This document shows, in pieces, positions 1 to 10,727 of a stretch of DNA of 64,000 nt. Where the stretch lies: contig JAJHTX010000001.1 of assembly GCA_032164295.1 (NCBI GenBank), positions 3,286,001 to 3,350,000 on the forward strand. The letters run 5' to 3'. Source of the stretch: Inonotus obliquus (Eukaryota; Basidiomycota; Agaricomycetes; Hymenochaetales; Hymenochaetaceae). Positions within the stretch are counted from its first letter, which is position 1. Every line of letters starts with the position of its first letter. The position numbers and the translations under genes are program-made. Under the pieces are notes generated by a model, which had not been told where the DNA came from, ran no database searches, and was given only the letters and a program-made list of their open reading frames with translations.

Positions 1-3000
1 AAATAAGCGCGAAGTGATCAGCACTTGAGCTTGCGTATGGTACAACAGAGAAATGGATCTACACGTACGTCGTCATCAAGGTCACCATAATAACTGAATG
101 TCAATTCATCGCCCGCATTGATGTCTTCCATAGCGAAAATGCCGAGTAATGGCTTATCTATGTTCGCCTCGTTTATGTATACAGCATTAATTCTGCAGTT
201 CGGCTGGCAGCTGTGGTTCTGCAATGTGGATCAAGGTTATGGAACTGCTCGATGTTTCAAGCTGCGCTAGCTTACCAAGAAACGCGTAAACTAAGATATG
301 GTAGCTATAGTAAGTACGAATAAGAAGCATCGTGTGAATGGTGGACGTACATTCCCGACGTGGTATGCATCCATACAATATTTGGGATCAACCTCCTTGC
401 CACCTTCTGTACCAGAAAAATACCAGAAATCAATGTCGAAAAGGTAGGTCTTCCCAACCTTGTTGTACACACTTGCGAATAGGAAGTTAGTCTACAGCTC
501 CACCTCCACACAGTAAACCAGGGCTACTTACAGGCCTCGAGCAATCGATTCCTCATGAAGCAAGATTTCACCGGAGTAAATGCCGATGAAGGTACCGCTG
601 ACTATCTTTCTACCGGCGAAAACACCTAGCACGAATAGAGTCAATCACGGAAAACACATAAATTACATCAAGACGTACCCCATCCTTTCTTTTTTGTCTT
701 GACGATATTTACATGGCATTTCCGACCGAGTTGTACCACCTACAATAAATGAAAACGTATCAACAAATTATCAAATTGTATCATGCGATACCCAAAGACA
801 CTTACTCGATTCGAGCATTCCTCCGTACACCCACAAGCGTCATTACATTCGAAAATCGGGAATTCGTGAATCTGCACACGACCCTTCTCATCGTAGATAA
901 ATCCTTGATGATTGTTGTCCTGCTGTTCAAAGAACTTTCGTTGTCGAATTATGCATGCACACGTTTTCGACTTCGGATCGCATCGCCCAATACACGAACA
1001 GCCCTTTAGGTTTCGATATTCCGGCTCAGGGACACCATTGCCATGGTATATCCTGTTGGTGTAGTGAAACTCAAACGGTGGCGTTGCCTCTTCATCGACA
1101 TGATTGATTATTTGAATGAGCGGTGCTTCAGGTTCGTCCTCCGTCGTGTTCTGTATGATTGCAGCTTCGAACATCTGTCTTAATAATACCGGGTCCTTGC
1201 ACCACTCGGGTATATCGTTTACTTCATTGACCAAATCCGTCGGTATGTCCCTAACATGGTACCAAATTGCTCCACGGTCGCGGTTAAGGAAATACCGACC
1301 GATCTCCCGGGAATCCGGTCTACTTGAATCAATCGCAATCGCGATGTCGCCGACAGCTCCAGCAAGATCAGTAACTGGAGTCACAGGTTGATCCAAAGAT
1401 GGTTCACTGTCATGATCCAGAGGTTCATCTATAATGTCCATTGGATCTGAGCTAGACCCAGATGCGTCACTATCGAGCCGAGATGGAGATTGTCCAGACG
1501 ATCGACGACTTCGTCTTGTCGATCTACGTAACCCCATATTGGACGATCCCTCCCCGTCTGTCGAGCTTGCAATGCGTGCTCGTTTTGATGCACTTCCTTT
1601 CCGTTTGACGGTAGTATGTGCACCATCGCTCCTATTTGACGAATTTGACATTGCGCGCTTTCGGAAGTGGCTTTGAGATGCGGAGGACGATGCCCTGCTT
1701 TCCTTCGACTTTTCAATGGACCGAATGGATGGTGCACATGTTGACGCGCCTACTTTTGGTCGTCGCCTCGGAGTGGATTTACGAGCAACCTACATGTGTC
1801 GGTACAATACTAAAAAGCTCAGGGGAATTTGGTACTTACAGGGAACCGGGTGTTGGGAGCAGCTGTAACGCTGGGTCCCTTCTCTCTATGAGGTGCGGTA
1901 GGTTCATCCGCCCGTTCCAAATCGCAAGAGTCCTTGACATCAAACGCAGCGGCAACTTCATCTGAGCTAGCACTTGTCCGCCGAACAGACGTATTAGACA
2001 CCGGTGCTTTGATGTCCTGTTCTGTTATAGAATGAGAGGACTTCAATCTCTTCGGTGAAGCCAGGCGTGAAGCGATCCCAGAATCAGATTGTCCAGATGA
2101 AGTTGAAACCTCATTCGAAGGTGAGCGAGATATGGACGAGGAGGTGAACGCAGCTTCTATTACCCGTCTCTTTAAGTACGAAATCGAATCCGGCTTAGCC
2201 ATCGAACTTCGTACTTTCTCACTAGGACGAACTACTTTCAAAGTTAAACTCCGATCGTTAGAAGAAACTTACTACACTTACTCATTGCTTTTTGCGAACC
2301 AGATCTAGCCGAATCCAGGAGATCAGGATATAACTTAGCTAGCTTTCTAGAGCTAGCCAGCGCTTCAGAAGGCGGAGTCATAGATGTACCAGTACTTCCA
2401 TCCGGCTCTTTATGAGAGATGCTAGACTCTTTAGGCGCCGCAGGTGAAACCGCTTCCGAACTTTCACTCTTTCCCGCTCCTTCCTCTACTCGTGGCTGAG
2501 AAATTGGCATCAGCGCTGGTATGTTCAGCTTTCGAGGAGGCCTTACTTCCGGTATTCGTAGCCTAGCCCGTGATAAAGGCGACAGCGAGCCGTCCAGTTG
2601 CAGTGATCCATTGTCTGATGTAGCAGGCGGTGTTAGCGATTTCCTGTGTTCAGTGAATGGAAGTTCTGCCAGAATCTGCGGCTCGACTGGTTCTGACACC
2701 GGTCCGATGGGATTTAATCTAACGGCTTCAGATCCATTCATCTTGTCAGACACCATCTCCATTCCCTCTGGCGTCTCTCCCTGCTTCGACCCTGCCTTAC
2801 CATCAGCAGTTGTAGGCTTTTTGTCCTTCGCAGGAGAGGGCTTAACCCTTTTGTTCTTCGAGCTTCCCATGAAACCCATAAATCCCGGAGTCGGTGGAGG
2901 TGCAACCAGTGCACCTGGAGAGACAGCGCGAGTGAAAGCTGGCGTCTTCTCCGATACCTTGGAGGATACCCTGGGCATTGGATGAGCGGGCTCTGGACTG

Positions 3001-6000
3001 GAAGACGCTGTACTAGTTGAAGGAACGGCTGTCCTCGTCGTAGGGTGACCTTTGCTTTCAACCTTAGTACTTGTCATCTCGTCCGTGGTTATTCCAGGTA
3101 AGCCCGTATTGGAAATACCCTGAAGCTGAGCAGTAGGCGCGACTTGAGGTGCCGAAGGTGGCTCAACATTATCGGCTCTTGTCATGTCGGACATAGACAC
3201 ATCCGAGTCGCCATGTGAATCCCTGCCATCTGCCAAAGTGGAACGGGATAGATCTAGCATACCTAGCTTGTCTGTGAGCGTTTCTGATTTCTTCTCGGAT
3301 GAGGTAGACATAGGCGATTGCGGTTGCTGCGCATTCTCCGTATCGTCCACTTGCGCCTCATCAGCCGGCTGGTCCAATCCGGGCGCGTCGGTACATACTG
3401 GAGAGGAGGTAAGTAGCAAGTCCACCTCGTTCGCATCTTCCGCTTGCGACTGTGTTTCCTTATTCTGCACAGTAACAGGTGGACTACGTAATTCCCGTGC
3501 TCGTTCCATGGGCGCAATCGTTTCTTCATGTTTCTTCTCGTTATCACGAGGTACCAGTTGTTCTGTGGAACAATCAGCAAGGATAATACATCGACAAGAA
3601 GTCTGTAGGATATACCAGGTGAAGATTCATTATTCTCAGACTGCATCTCAATGTCAATTAATGAGGCTGCATTGTTGCCAGAAGGCGCAATCTCTGCCGG
3701 AGACTCCGGGTCATCCAAGTCCATGTACGCAGTGTCCATCATTTCAACGCTCGTATCAAAATTCGGCTCTTCTTCCTGAGGACCTACTAACGATGTATCT
3801 GGCACAGGAACCAAGGCAGGAACTTCTGCTGGCAAGTCCTCGCGAATGGACGTGTGAGCACCCGGTGCATTATCATTGTCTAACTCCCCGCCATTTGTAC
3901 TCGAACGGCGGCGGCTTACGTCCAACGGTCTCGAGTCCGCAGGTTGCGGTTTAGGAGATGCCATCTTCTCCTTCGGAACTGCTGATACGCGAGGCTTAGG
4001 ACGCACGGTGGGAGGAGAACCGCGATTCGTGCTACCAGGGGCTCTTTGCGCATGTGGGGTCGAAGCCGCAGCATTTGAAGCTTCGTTTTTCGGTGGACTT
4101 CCAGTTTGCACTGATGGTGTCGAGGGGGTGAGAGAAGCATTGCCGTCATCATCCAACGTCAGATCAATTACATCGCCATCGTTGACCGGCCTAGCCTCAT
4201 CTTCGTCCGATAGCACGATCGTGCCCAGAAATTCTGTCTTCCTTGAAGACAGGGAACCCGTAGGAACTGCGGATGTCGAAGTCTTCGACTTCGGTCGTGG
4301 CCGGGCAACAGCCATGCTTGAGTAAGTTGAAGATGGCGGAGGGATAGGACCCGCTCGGTTACTGCCAGATGAAGTAGGCTGGGTTGAAGGAGGAACTCTC
4401 ATGCCCTTTTCGTTCCGATCTCGGCTCGTGGAAGCTGAAGCTCGGTTCGTGCCCCTGGACGTGGCTTTGACTTTATCTAATCTGTCACGCGAAGCCGAAA
4501 AAGGTAAACCTGCGTGAAAATCATTCGTTAAATAGACTTCAACAAGAGCATGATCGGTATTCTTGCCGTTTTTCCGACCATCGGTAGTGGCATTTCGCCG
4601 TGAGGCCCGAGAAATTGACGATATAGGTTCGCTATCGCTTTCTTCCTCCACTTCTACCTCTCCCCCTGCGCGATTCAGCACGGGGGAGACACTCGCAGCT
4701 ATTACATCTGTTAAGCAGCAGACTGGGTCAGCTATACACAAACTCACAAGACTTTCTTGGTGACCAGTTTTGATCACGACCCATCATTTGCGAAAGCGAG
4801 GCCGGAAGCTCATCTCCGCTGCTGGTGCTGAGATCACGTAAGTGTGAAGATTGCCGCTGCAGTCTCGAATTAGACCTCGTAGTTCCACAATATACAATGA
4901 GTAGACTCGTTACCTGTGAAGACGACGGAGTCGATAGCGACTTCTCATTACACGTCAACCCAGTTCGTTCTTACCAGAAGGAAAATCTATTCACCTTGTT
5001 TGCAGAGTCCGGTGCCTTCTTCCATGGCTTGGGTCTTGGCTAAAGGATGTCTAGTAAGTACAACAGGAGTTGCTCGACACGTCTTCTGGGAACTCACTGG
5101 AATTTGCGATCGAGGTGAACCCATATTTTCGTCATCCGAGACGTCAATATCTATGATCTCCTTTTCCTTTCCTTTACCCGAGCCTCTGTTATCAGAAATC
5201 TTTCATCACGCGATGGACGAAGGAGAAGGACAATGAATGAGCATCGCCTTAAAAATTTAATTTTCCAAGAAAACTACCTTTGAAACCTGAGTCACTCCAG
5301 GTGCCGATAGTGAATTTGTGATTCGTGGTCGAGACTGCGGCTGTGAAGCAGAAGGTCGGCCTGCGGATGAGGATGGCTAGTTTGTTCATTTGAGTGTGGG
5401 AAGTCATCCCAATTGCCGATCGTGTATCTTACCTGAGTTTGACTCGATGTCCTGGCACTCGTACTATTTCTGATAGGGGAAGAGATCGAGGCTCTTGAGC
5501 CTCCCTGCTTGTCGGACTGCGGTGTAACCTGCTATAAGTAACCTGTGAGTCCACATTGTCGGAACTAGGATCATCTCAGAGTATCCACCCGTGACTTATT
5601 CTTATTCTTGTCCGAGACGGCTGCTGTAGCAGATGGAATCGAAGTCCAAATCCTTGGCCCATATATCGACGCACCCGCCGATGTCGAGCTTGATCGAGCT
5701 AGCCTCGAAGAAGAAGCAACAGGCTGCGTAGCAGAGAAAGCCGAAGCACGTTCCTTTCCCTTTCTCGAGGCGCTCTGAACCTGATCCCGACTTGGGCTGG
5801 GATTGGGTGGAGGTGGCATAGCACCAGTTTCACGATTCGGACTCACAGCGCCACTCGCAGTTCCACTGCCACTTGCTCTGCTGGAATTATCAGGAGACTG
5901 CCCCTGCTGACTCTTCCCAGGTGCAACCAACTTGGTTAACCTTTCCATCTTCCGTTTCATCATGCCATGACTACTGGGCGCAGAACCAGATGCCGGCGCA

Positions 6001-6381
6001 GGCTGAGTACTCGGCGGAGTTGCGAAAGGAGGTCGACTCCCAGGCCCGAAGTTCCTAATAACGCCCACACCAGTATTGGTTCCTCTCGAATTCGGTAATG
6101 TTGATGCTGCGCTCCTAGTATTACTAGAAGACGCTGCGGATGCAGGAGAATGTGCAATGTGACTACTCGAGACGCTGGCAAGTTCATCATGCTCATCAGC
6201 CTCGTCTTCTGCATCTTCCGAGTCACCAGGTTCTATACCGTAAATTATTCAGTCGCGCAGCATACAAACACAAATTCAACCCTTGTATTACTGAAAGGAA
6301 TATGGGCTTACCAGTTAAGGTTTCCCAAGGAGGCAACGAGTGCATTCTACGTATTTTCGCTTGCCTAGTCTCCGAAGTCAT
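1..6381 (-). CDS. Histone H3K9 methyltransferase, KMT1/SUV39 (Clr4/DIM-5) type; 3' end cut by window edge
   Basis: It is predicted to trimethylate histone H3 lysine 9 in heterochromatin. The start ATG is at 6381, and many introns follow. About 1,200 residues of Ser/Pro-rich, probably disordered sequence lead to a pre-SET domain (about 1000-780) with nine cysteines in the Zn3Cys9 pattern (CSC, RC, TCAC, then EC, ACGC, EC). The SET domain then reads KKKGWGVFAG, GTFIGIYSGE, VGKTYLFDIDFW, FTRFLNHSCQPNC and GDELTFSYYGD. NHSC and the tyrosine after it are the catalytic and cofactor-binding signature. SET exons are 218 downward, 276-290, 351-471 and 532 upward, joined by 57-60 nt introns. The post-SET cysteines would lie beyond base 1. 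I see no chromodomain, so domain order resembles DIM-5 more than Clr4. The family is certain; the N-terminal exon joins are approximate. Confidence 0.9.
276..290 (-). other. 15-nt microexon inside the SET catalytic motif
   Basis: This exon encodes Phe-Thr-Arg-Phe-Leu, directly before the NHSCQPNC motif. It has TAG before it and GTAAG after it. The flanking introns are 291-350 (60 nt, GTACGT...TTAG) and 219-275 (57 nt, GTAAGC...GCAG). Without it the essential FxxFxNHSC block of the SET fold would be missing, so inclusion is probably constitutive. Confidence 0.85.
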
Positions 6382-6575
6382 GATGATACGCTGTGAAACG
6401 TGTTAATCTCCAGGCGTAACATGAATGAACCTGTGAAAGGCTGGAACCAAGACGCCCATTTCTCTCAGAAGGGAAACAGAGTACCACGTGACTCGTAACG
6501 CCCTCGATCGGCACATCCTTCTCTCTCTCTCGAACGAGTACTCGTCGTCGTAAAAGAGTTGCGAGTCCTAGCACC
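6382..6575. promoter_or_regulatory. Divergent promoter between the H3K9 methyltransferase and UGO1-like genes
   Basis: The two start codons point away from each other and are 194 bp apart, so both core promoters and 5' leaders must lie here. The stretch holds a CACGTG box near 6484 and a CT-rich run (TCTCTCTCTCTCG) near 6530. I see no clear TATA box. Confidence 0.6.
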
Positions 6576-8370
6576 ATGAGCAGTCCTAGCGGCTCTCTAC
6601 GTGATCTCTACTCGGAGCCTCCAACAACCTGGTCATTTGTTCCTATACCGGACACCAAGAACAGTTCTTCTTCCCTCAAAGTACCAACAACAACCCCTTC
6701 AAGCTCATCTGGCTACCAATGGACTTCTCGCCCTCGTCCAAATTCTATCTACGAACTCTCGCCAGACTTGAACTTTGAACCGTCTGCGCCGAATGCAGTG
6801 GCACTTTTGCGTGCAGCTGCTGCGTCGGTTATTTTACAGTATTTTAGCGCTGCGGTCGAGAATCCATGGGAGGTTGGGAAAACGTTGTTGCAAATTCAAT
6901 ATGTTCCGAGAGACGCTGCTACCATCGAAGATATGGAGCCTCATGAGGAGGATGAGGAGGTCGGTCTATTCTCTCAAAGAAATAATCTTGAATTTGGTTT
7001 CGAGTTTGACCAACTTTACTAACTTTTTGGTGCACGGTGCAGGCGAGCGATGACGCATCCTCTGCGAACGAGGATAACTATTTCGCAGATGAAGTTGTAT
7101 ACCCTTCGCGCGTGAATACGCCGCGTCCGATGGATGATCGTGGCTACATAATCCGTCAGAACATTTCCGACAGTGCGACGCGTCCAGATTGGGTCATCCC
7201 TCCCGGTACAGTTTCTGGTGTCTGGGGAATGATGAAGCAGGTTAAGCGTTGGAAACCTGAAGGTTGGCTAGCATTATGGAAAGGCAAGTTTTACTATCTT
7301 CATTTTTCTGCGACGTAACCGGGAAACACGCTAATAGTGTGAACTGGTGAACAGGTACAGCAACTTTCTGCGCTCGAAGCTTCCTCGACTCGTCTCTCCA
7401 ACCCCTCATTCACTCCTCCCTAACCCATCTCCTCTCAAACGTCACTCTCGCCCCCTCCCCTGCTGCCTTTGCAGCTGCACACCCTCTCCTCCTCTCCGTA
7501 GCCTCCAATGTCCTCACAGGTTTTCTCCTTTCCCCTCTCGACCTCATCCGTACCCGCCTAATCGCTCAAACCTCTCACCCAAAATATCGAAGATACACCG
7601 GCCCGCTCGATGCGTTGAATCAGATTTTGATGTATGAAGGAGGGTTTAGAGGTGTTTATTTACACCCGCAGTTGCTTTATCCTACGATACTTGAAACAGG
7701 GCTGAACCCACTCTTATCATCTCTCGGACCGAGTATTCTTGCGCGCCTCATCAGGAACCTTACAGGGATCCAATTATCAGCCTCTCCTACCTCCCCGACA
7801 TCGATAACATACCCATTCCTCGCGACTCTAACGCACCTCACCGGTTCCTGCCTCAGCCTCCTCATAACAGTTCCAATCGAAGTCGTCCGAAAACGGTTAC
7901 AAATTCAATATCGTCTAACTCCCGAATATACTTCAATAGCACCATCACCGCCACCAACAAGCGTGATGGCGACGTGTGTGGAAGTGAGGAGAAAACCGTA
8001 TGCGGGGATTGTTGATGCGATTTATTCGATTGTTGTTGAGGAACGTTCAGACTTGCCGTTGAGGACGAAGAAGAGGAAGGTAAAAGGGAAGGGTAAAGGC
8101 AAAGGGAAGGCAAAGGAGGGTGAAGAGGTGCTTGAGGAAGATGAGAAATTTGAGGAGGAAGTCAGTTGGTGGGGAAATACAGGCATTGGACAACTATATC
8201 GTGGAATTTGGATGCGTGTTGGCGCGACTATTCTCATTTCTCAGTGAGTCACCATCTATAACTCCTTTCTTTTCGATCAACTGACTTTTTGCGCTTTGCT
8301 TTTTTACTGGTGTAGAACTACATGGTTAACTGCAGACACAAGTGACGGAAACGGCTGGACAGAGTTGTAG
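6576..8370 (+). CDS. ugo1: UGO1-like mitochondrial outer-membrane carrier-family protein
   Basis: Ugo1 is a degenerate mitochondrial carrier protein that links the fusion GTPases Fzo1 and Mgm1 in the outer membrane. Exons 6576-6959, 7043-7283, 7355-8243 and 8316-8370 total 1,569 nt, giving 522 aa. The first carrier-like segment (about residues 85-115) includes ENPWEVGKTLLQIQY. A second has SPLDLIRTRLIAQT, a good P-x-D-x-x-R/K carrier signature. A third has VPIEVVRKRLQIQY, a weakened signature. A Lys/Gly-rich acidic insert (KGKGKGKGKAKEGEE) interrupts the last repeat. Intron 7284-7354 is of GC-AG type. Family membership is firm; the Ugo1 assignment rests on the degenerate repeats, the N-terminal extension and my memory of fungal Ugo1-like proteins. 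Confidence 0.78.
7284..7354 (+). other. GC-AG intron in the UGO1-like gene
   Basis: The only join that gives the carrier frame (ALWKG then TATFCARSF) uses donor AAAG/GCAAGT and acceptor ACAG. GCAAGT is the classic consensus of rare GC donors. No GT donor nearby gives the right phase. Confidence 0.75.
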
Positions 8371-8697
8371 GATGAAGGAATCCGAAGCAAAGTAAGAAAG
8401 TGGAACCTCTTAATAGGACGTCTTCTGTTGTACATAATCTACTCACCCCATAATGAAACGAAGGACCAGACGAATAAAGAAGCATCTCAACTCTAAAGAA
8501 ACAAGGTTCCCACAGAATTCATCGAATTGAAACCATGACTGGACATGGAATGGCAAACGTGTATGATACAACAGTACAACAACAGTTCATAAAGAGAAGG
8601 GATATTCCTGACTGTTCGTGCAAGTCCTTTGATATCCGAATGTAAGAAGTTCGCTTGAAAGAGAAAGATATGATGAATAATTAGTTGTCAAGTAAAG
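8371..8697. other. Convergent intergenic stretch (UGO1-like / Nudix 3' ends)
   Basis: This 327-bp stretch lies between two converging stop codons. I see only A/T-rich probable 3' UTR sequence, with no ORF or RNA gene that I can support. Confidence 0.5.
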
Positions 8698-10293
8698 GAC
8701 CACCAGACTCCAATCCCAGCTGCAAGTAGCAGACCTATGGCTCGCAGAAGCAGGACGATGACTAATGCTTTACGAACAGCAGCATAGAACTGGCTCACGG
8801 CTGTTCCTATCCAGTTAATTCTAAGAACCAAGGGATTATTGCTTCAGTACCAGTGGTTTTCAGGAAAAGAGAGAGATAAGAAACCTTTTATCATTCGCAC
8901 CACCGGACCGAACGCTTCCCTCCCAACTACGCAACACTTCACGATAACGCTTACCAAAGACCCAAATCCAGAAATTAACATCCGGATACGAAAATCGCGG
9001 GAACACCGACCTATATATAAGATACAAGGAATACAAATATAATCACCACCAAAATAAGCAATTAAACTTAAGGCTTGACTCACGTCATACTTGGCGCAAT
9101 AGCTGTTCCAAGACCAGTAACCTCGTCTCGAGGGTAATCGACCGAGAAGGGCGATGACGGAGGATGCATATATGCAATCAAGTCGAGCGTCATGCCCAAT
9201 GAAAGACCCCACAGTTTCAATACTTCCTGAGGTTCATTTGGTCTTTCGACGGGTTTTTCGGGGTCCGGGCCGGATTTTTCTGACGCAGCACCTTGGGAAG
9301 ATGGCGATTCGAGTAGGATGGCGTTGAATTGCATGCTGCCCAATAGCATGCGGACAACCAGACGGAGGAATGTAGAGTTTCGTGGAGTCAGACGAGAGGA
9401 GACGTCAACGGTGACTGTAGTCCAGCGCCGTGAGCCTGCTGTCTTTTTAGTTGAAAGAGACGAGTCTGTTGAGACACCAGCAACAAGCGAGGAAATTGGT
9501 ATCCAGTGAAGATGGGTCCCTTCTCCTGGGTCTGGTGCAGGCGTATAAGGAGTAACTTGGAGAAATACTACGTAACATGTGAGCGTCTCTAAAGAACGGA
9601 ATTAACCTATAACTCACCATATGGAGAAAGAATCATGAGCAAGCGTTTCCCAAGAGAGGTCGTGATTTCCCGGTCGTCAAGTTGACCGATGAGCATAAAG
9701 TCTTTCTCAGCGAGGTCTATACCGATTTCCTCCCAAGTTTGACGCATAGCTAGCACCCAACATCAGAACGCGATTTCTGCGTGAACATGTCTACTAACCA
9801 GTGTAAAGCCCACCCTCGTCACCTTCTTCCATCCTTCCACCGGGGAATGCTAAATGGGCGTCCTCCATATTCCTTGGTTTGTTTTGTATGACGCTTTTTT
9901 CGCTCTGCGGCGCCTCCCTTCTTAAGAAAAGCAATTCTGATGTTGCTCCATGTTCATTTACCCAGTCGAGCGCGAAGAATTCCGTGAGAGTAGTTGGAAA
10001 TGGAGCATCCTGGAACGATGGAGGGGAAGTATACGGGGAAGGGACCACGCGAATGATGAGTGCTACTGCTGCACGCCGTGGTTCTGGAATAGATTCACGT
10101 AAGGAACCCGAGTAGCAGAATAGCAACTCTTTGCGCACTTACGAGTTTTTGGAGAGGCGATTACTCTCGGTGGGGTGGAACGGATGCGGTGAAGTGCTGT
10201 TGAGAGAGCTGAAATGAGAGCAGATTCTAAACAGATATGTCAGTAAATACAAGAAAAAGTGAGGAATAAAATGAACGACGCACTGTCGGACAT
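8698..10293 (-). CDS. Nudix hydrolase with C-terminal membrane anchor (CoA-diphosphatase-like)
   Basis: It should hydrolyse a nucleoside diphosphate linked to another moiety; related fungal enzymes (PCD1 group) act on coenzyme A derivatives. The first coding exon is only 10 nt (10284-10293, ATGTCCGACA), followed by 10143-10226 and an exon from 10083. The Nudix box starts at FPGGRMEEGDEGG and continues across an intron to MRQTWEEIGIDL, which keeps the REUXEEXGU core. The C-terminal part has the block YPDVNFWIW. A last exon (8820-8698, after a 64-nt intron) encodes a hydrophobic helix including ALVIVLLLRAIGLLLAAGIG, so the protein is probably tail-anchored. If that intron is retained, the frame stops at 8860 and the anchor is lost. 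Substrate is inferred only. Confidence 0.85.
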
Positions 10294-10483
10294 TTCGCAA
10301 GTTAAGCAGTGGTCGCGTGCAAAGCTCTCCCGCCTCAACTCTCTGGGGAACTGGGGTTATTCAGTTCGGAACTTGCCGAAGCACATCATCATGCAGTACA
10401 GAGCTGGCAAATAATATTCAAATTATTAATAAAAACACCTTGTTTCGCATCAAGAGAAAATGAAGCAACTATGAAATCGACTA

Positions 10484-10576
10484 AGGTCTTGCCCGGAATC
10501 GAACCGGGGTTACAGGAATTCCCTCATCAAGTTAGAAGATCAGAATCCTGTGTGATAACCGCTACACTACAAAACC
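10484..10576 (-). tRNA. tRNA-Gln (anticodon CTG) with a 21-nt intron
   Basis: Read on the minus strand, the acceptor stem GGTTTTG pairs with CAAGACC. The anticodon stem CAGGA/TCCTG encloses TTCTGA, and the T-arm is CCCGG-TTCGATT-CCGGG, with the B-box GGTTCGATTCC. The extra bases sit just after position 37, the canonical place for a nuclear tRNA intron (about 10519-10539). Base 10484 is the discriminator. CCA is not encoded. The gene lies 151 bp upstream of the NPL4 start, on the opposite strand. Confidence 0.92.
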
Positions 10577-10727
10577 ACTACGTACAATTGGTAATACATC
10601 TTACATAAGTATGACTAACTTCTAAAATCGGAAGCTTAACGCGTAAGTGACGAAGTACACATACGCGTACATATAACCACAACTCAAACCTTTATTCACT
10701 TGTTCAACCACGACCTTCTCCATCGCA

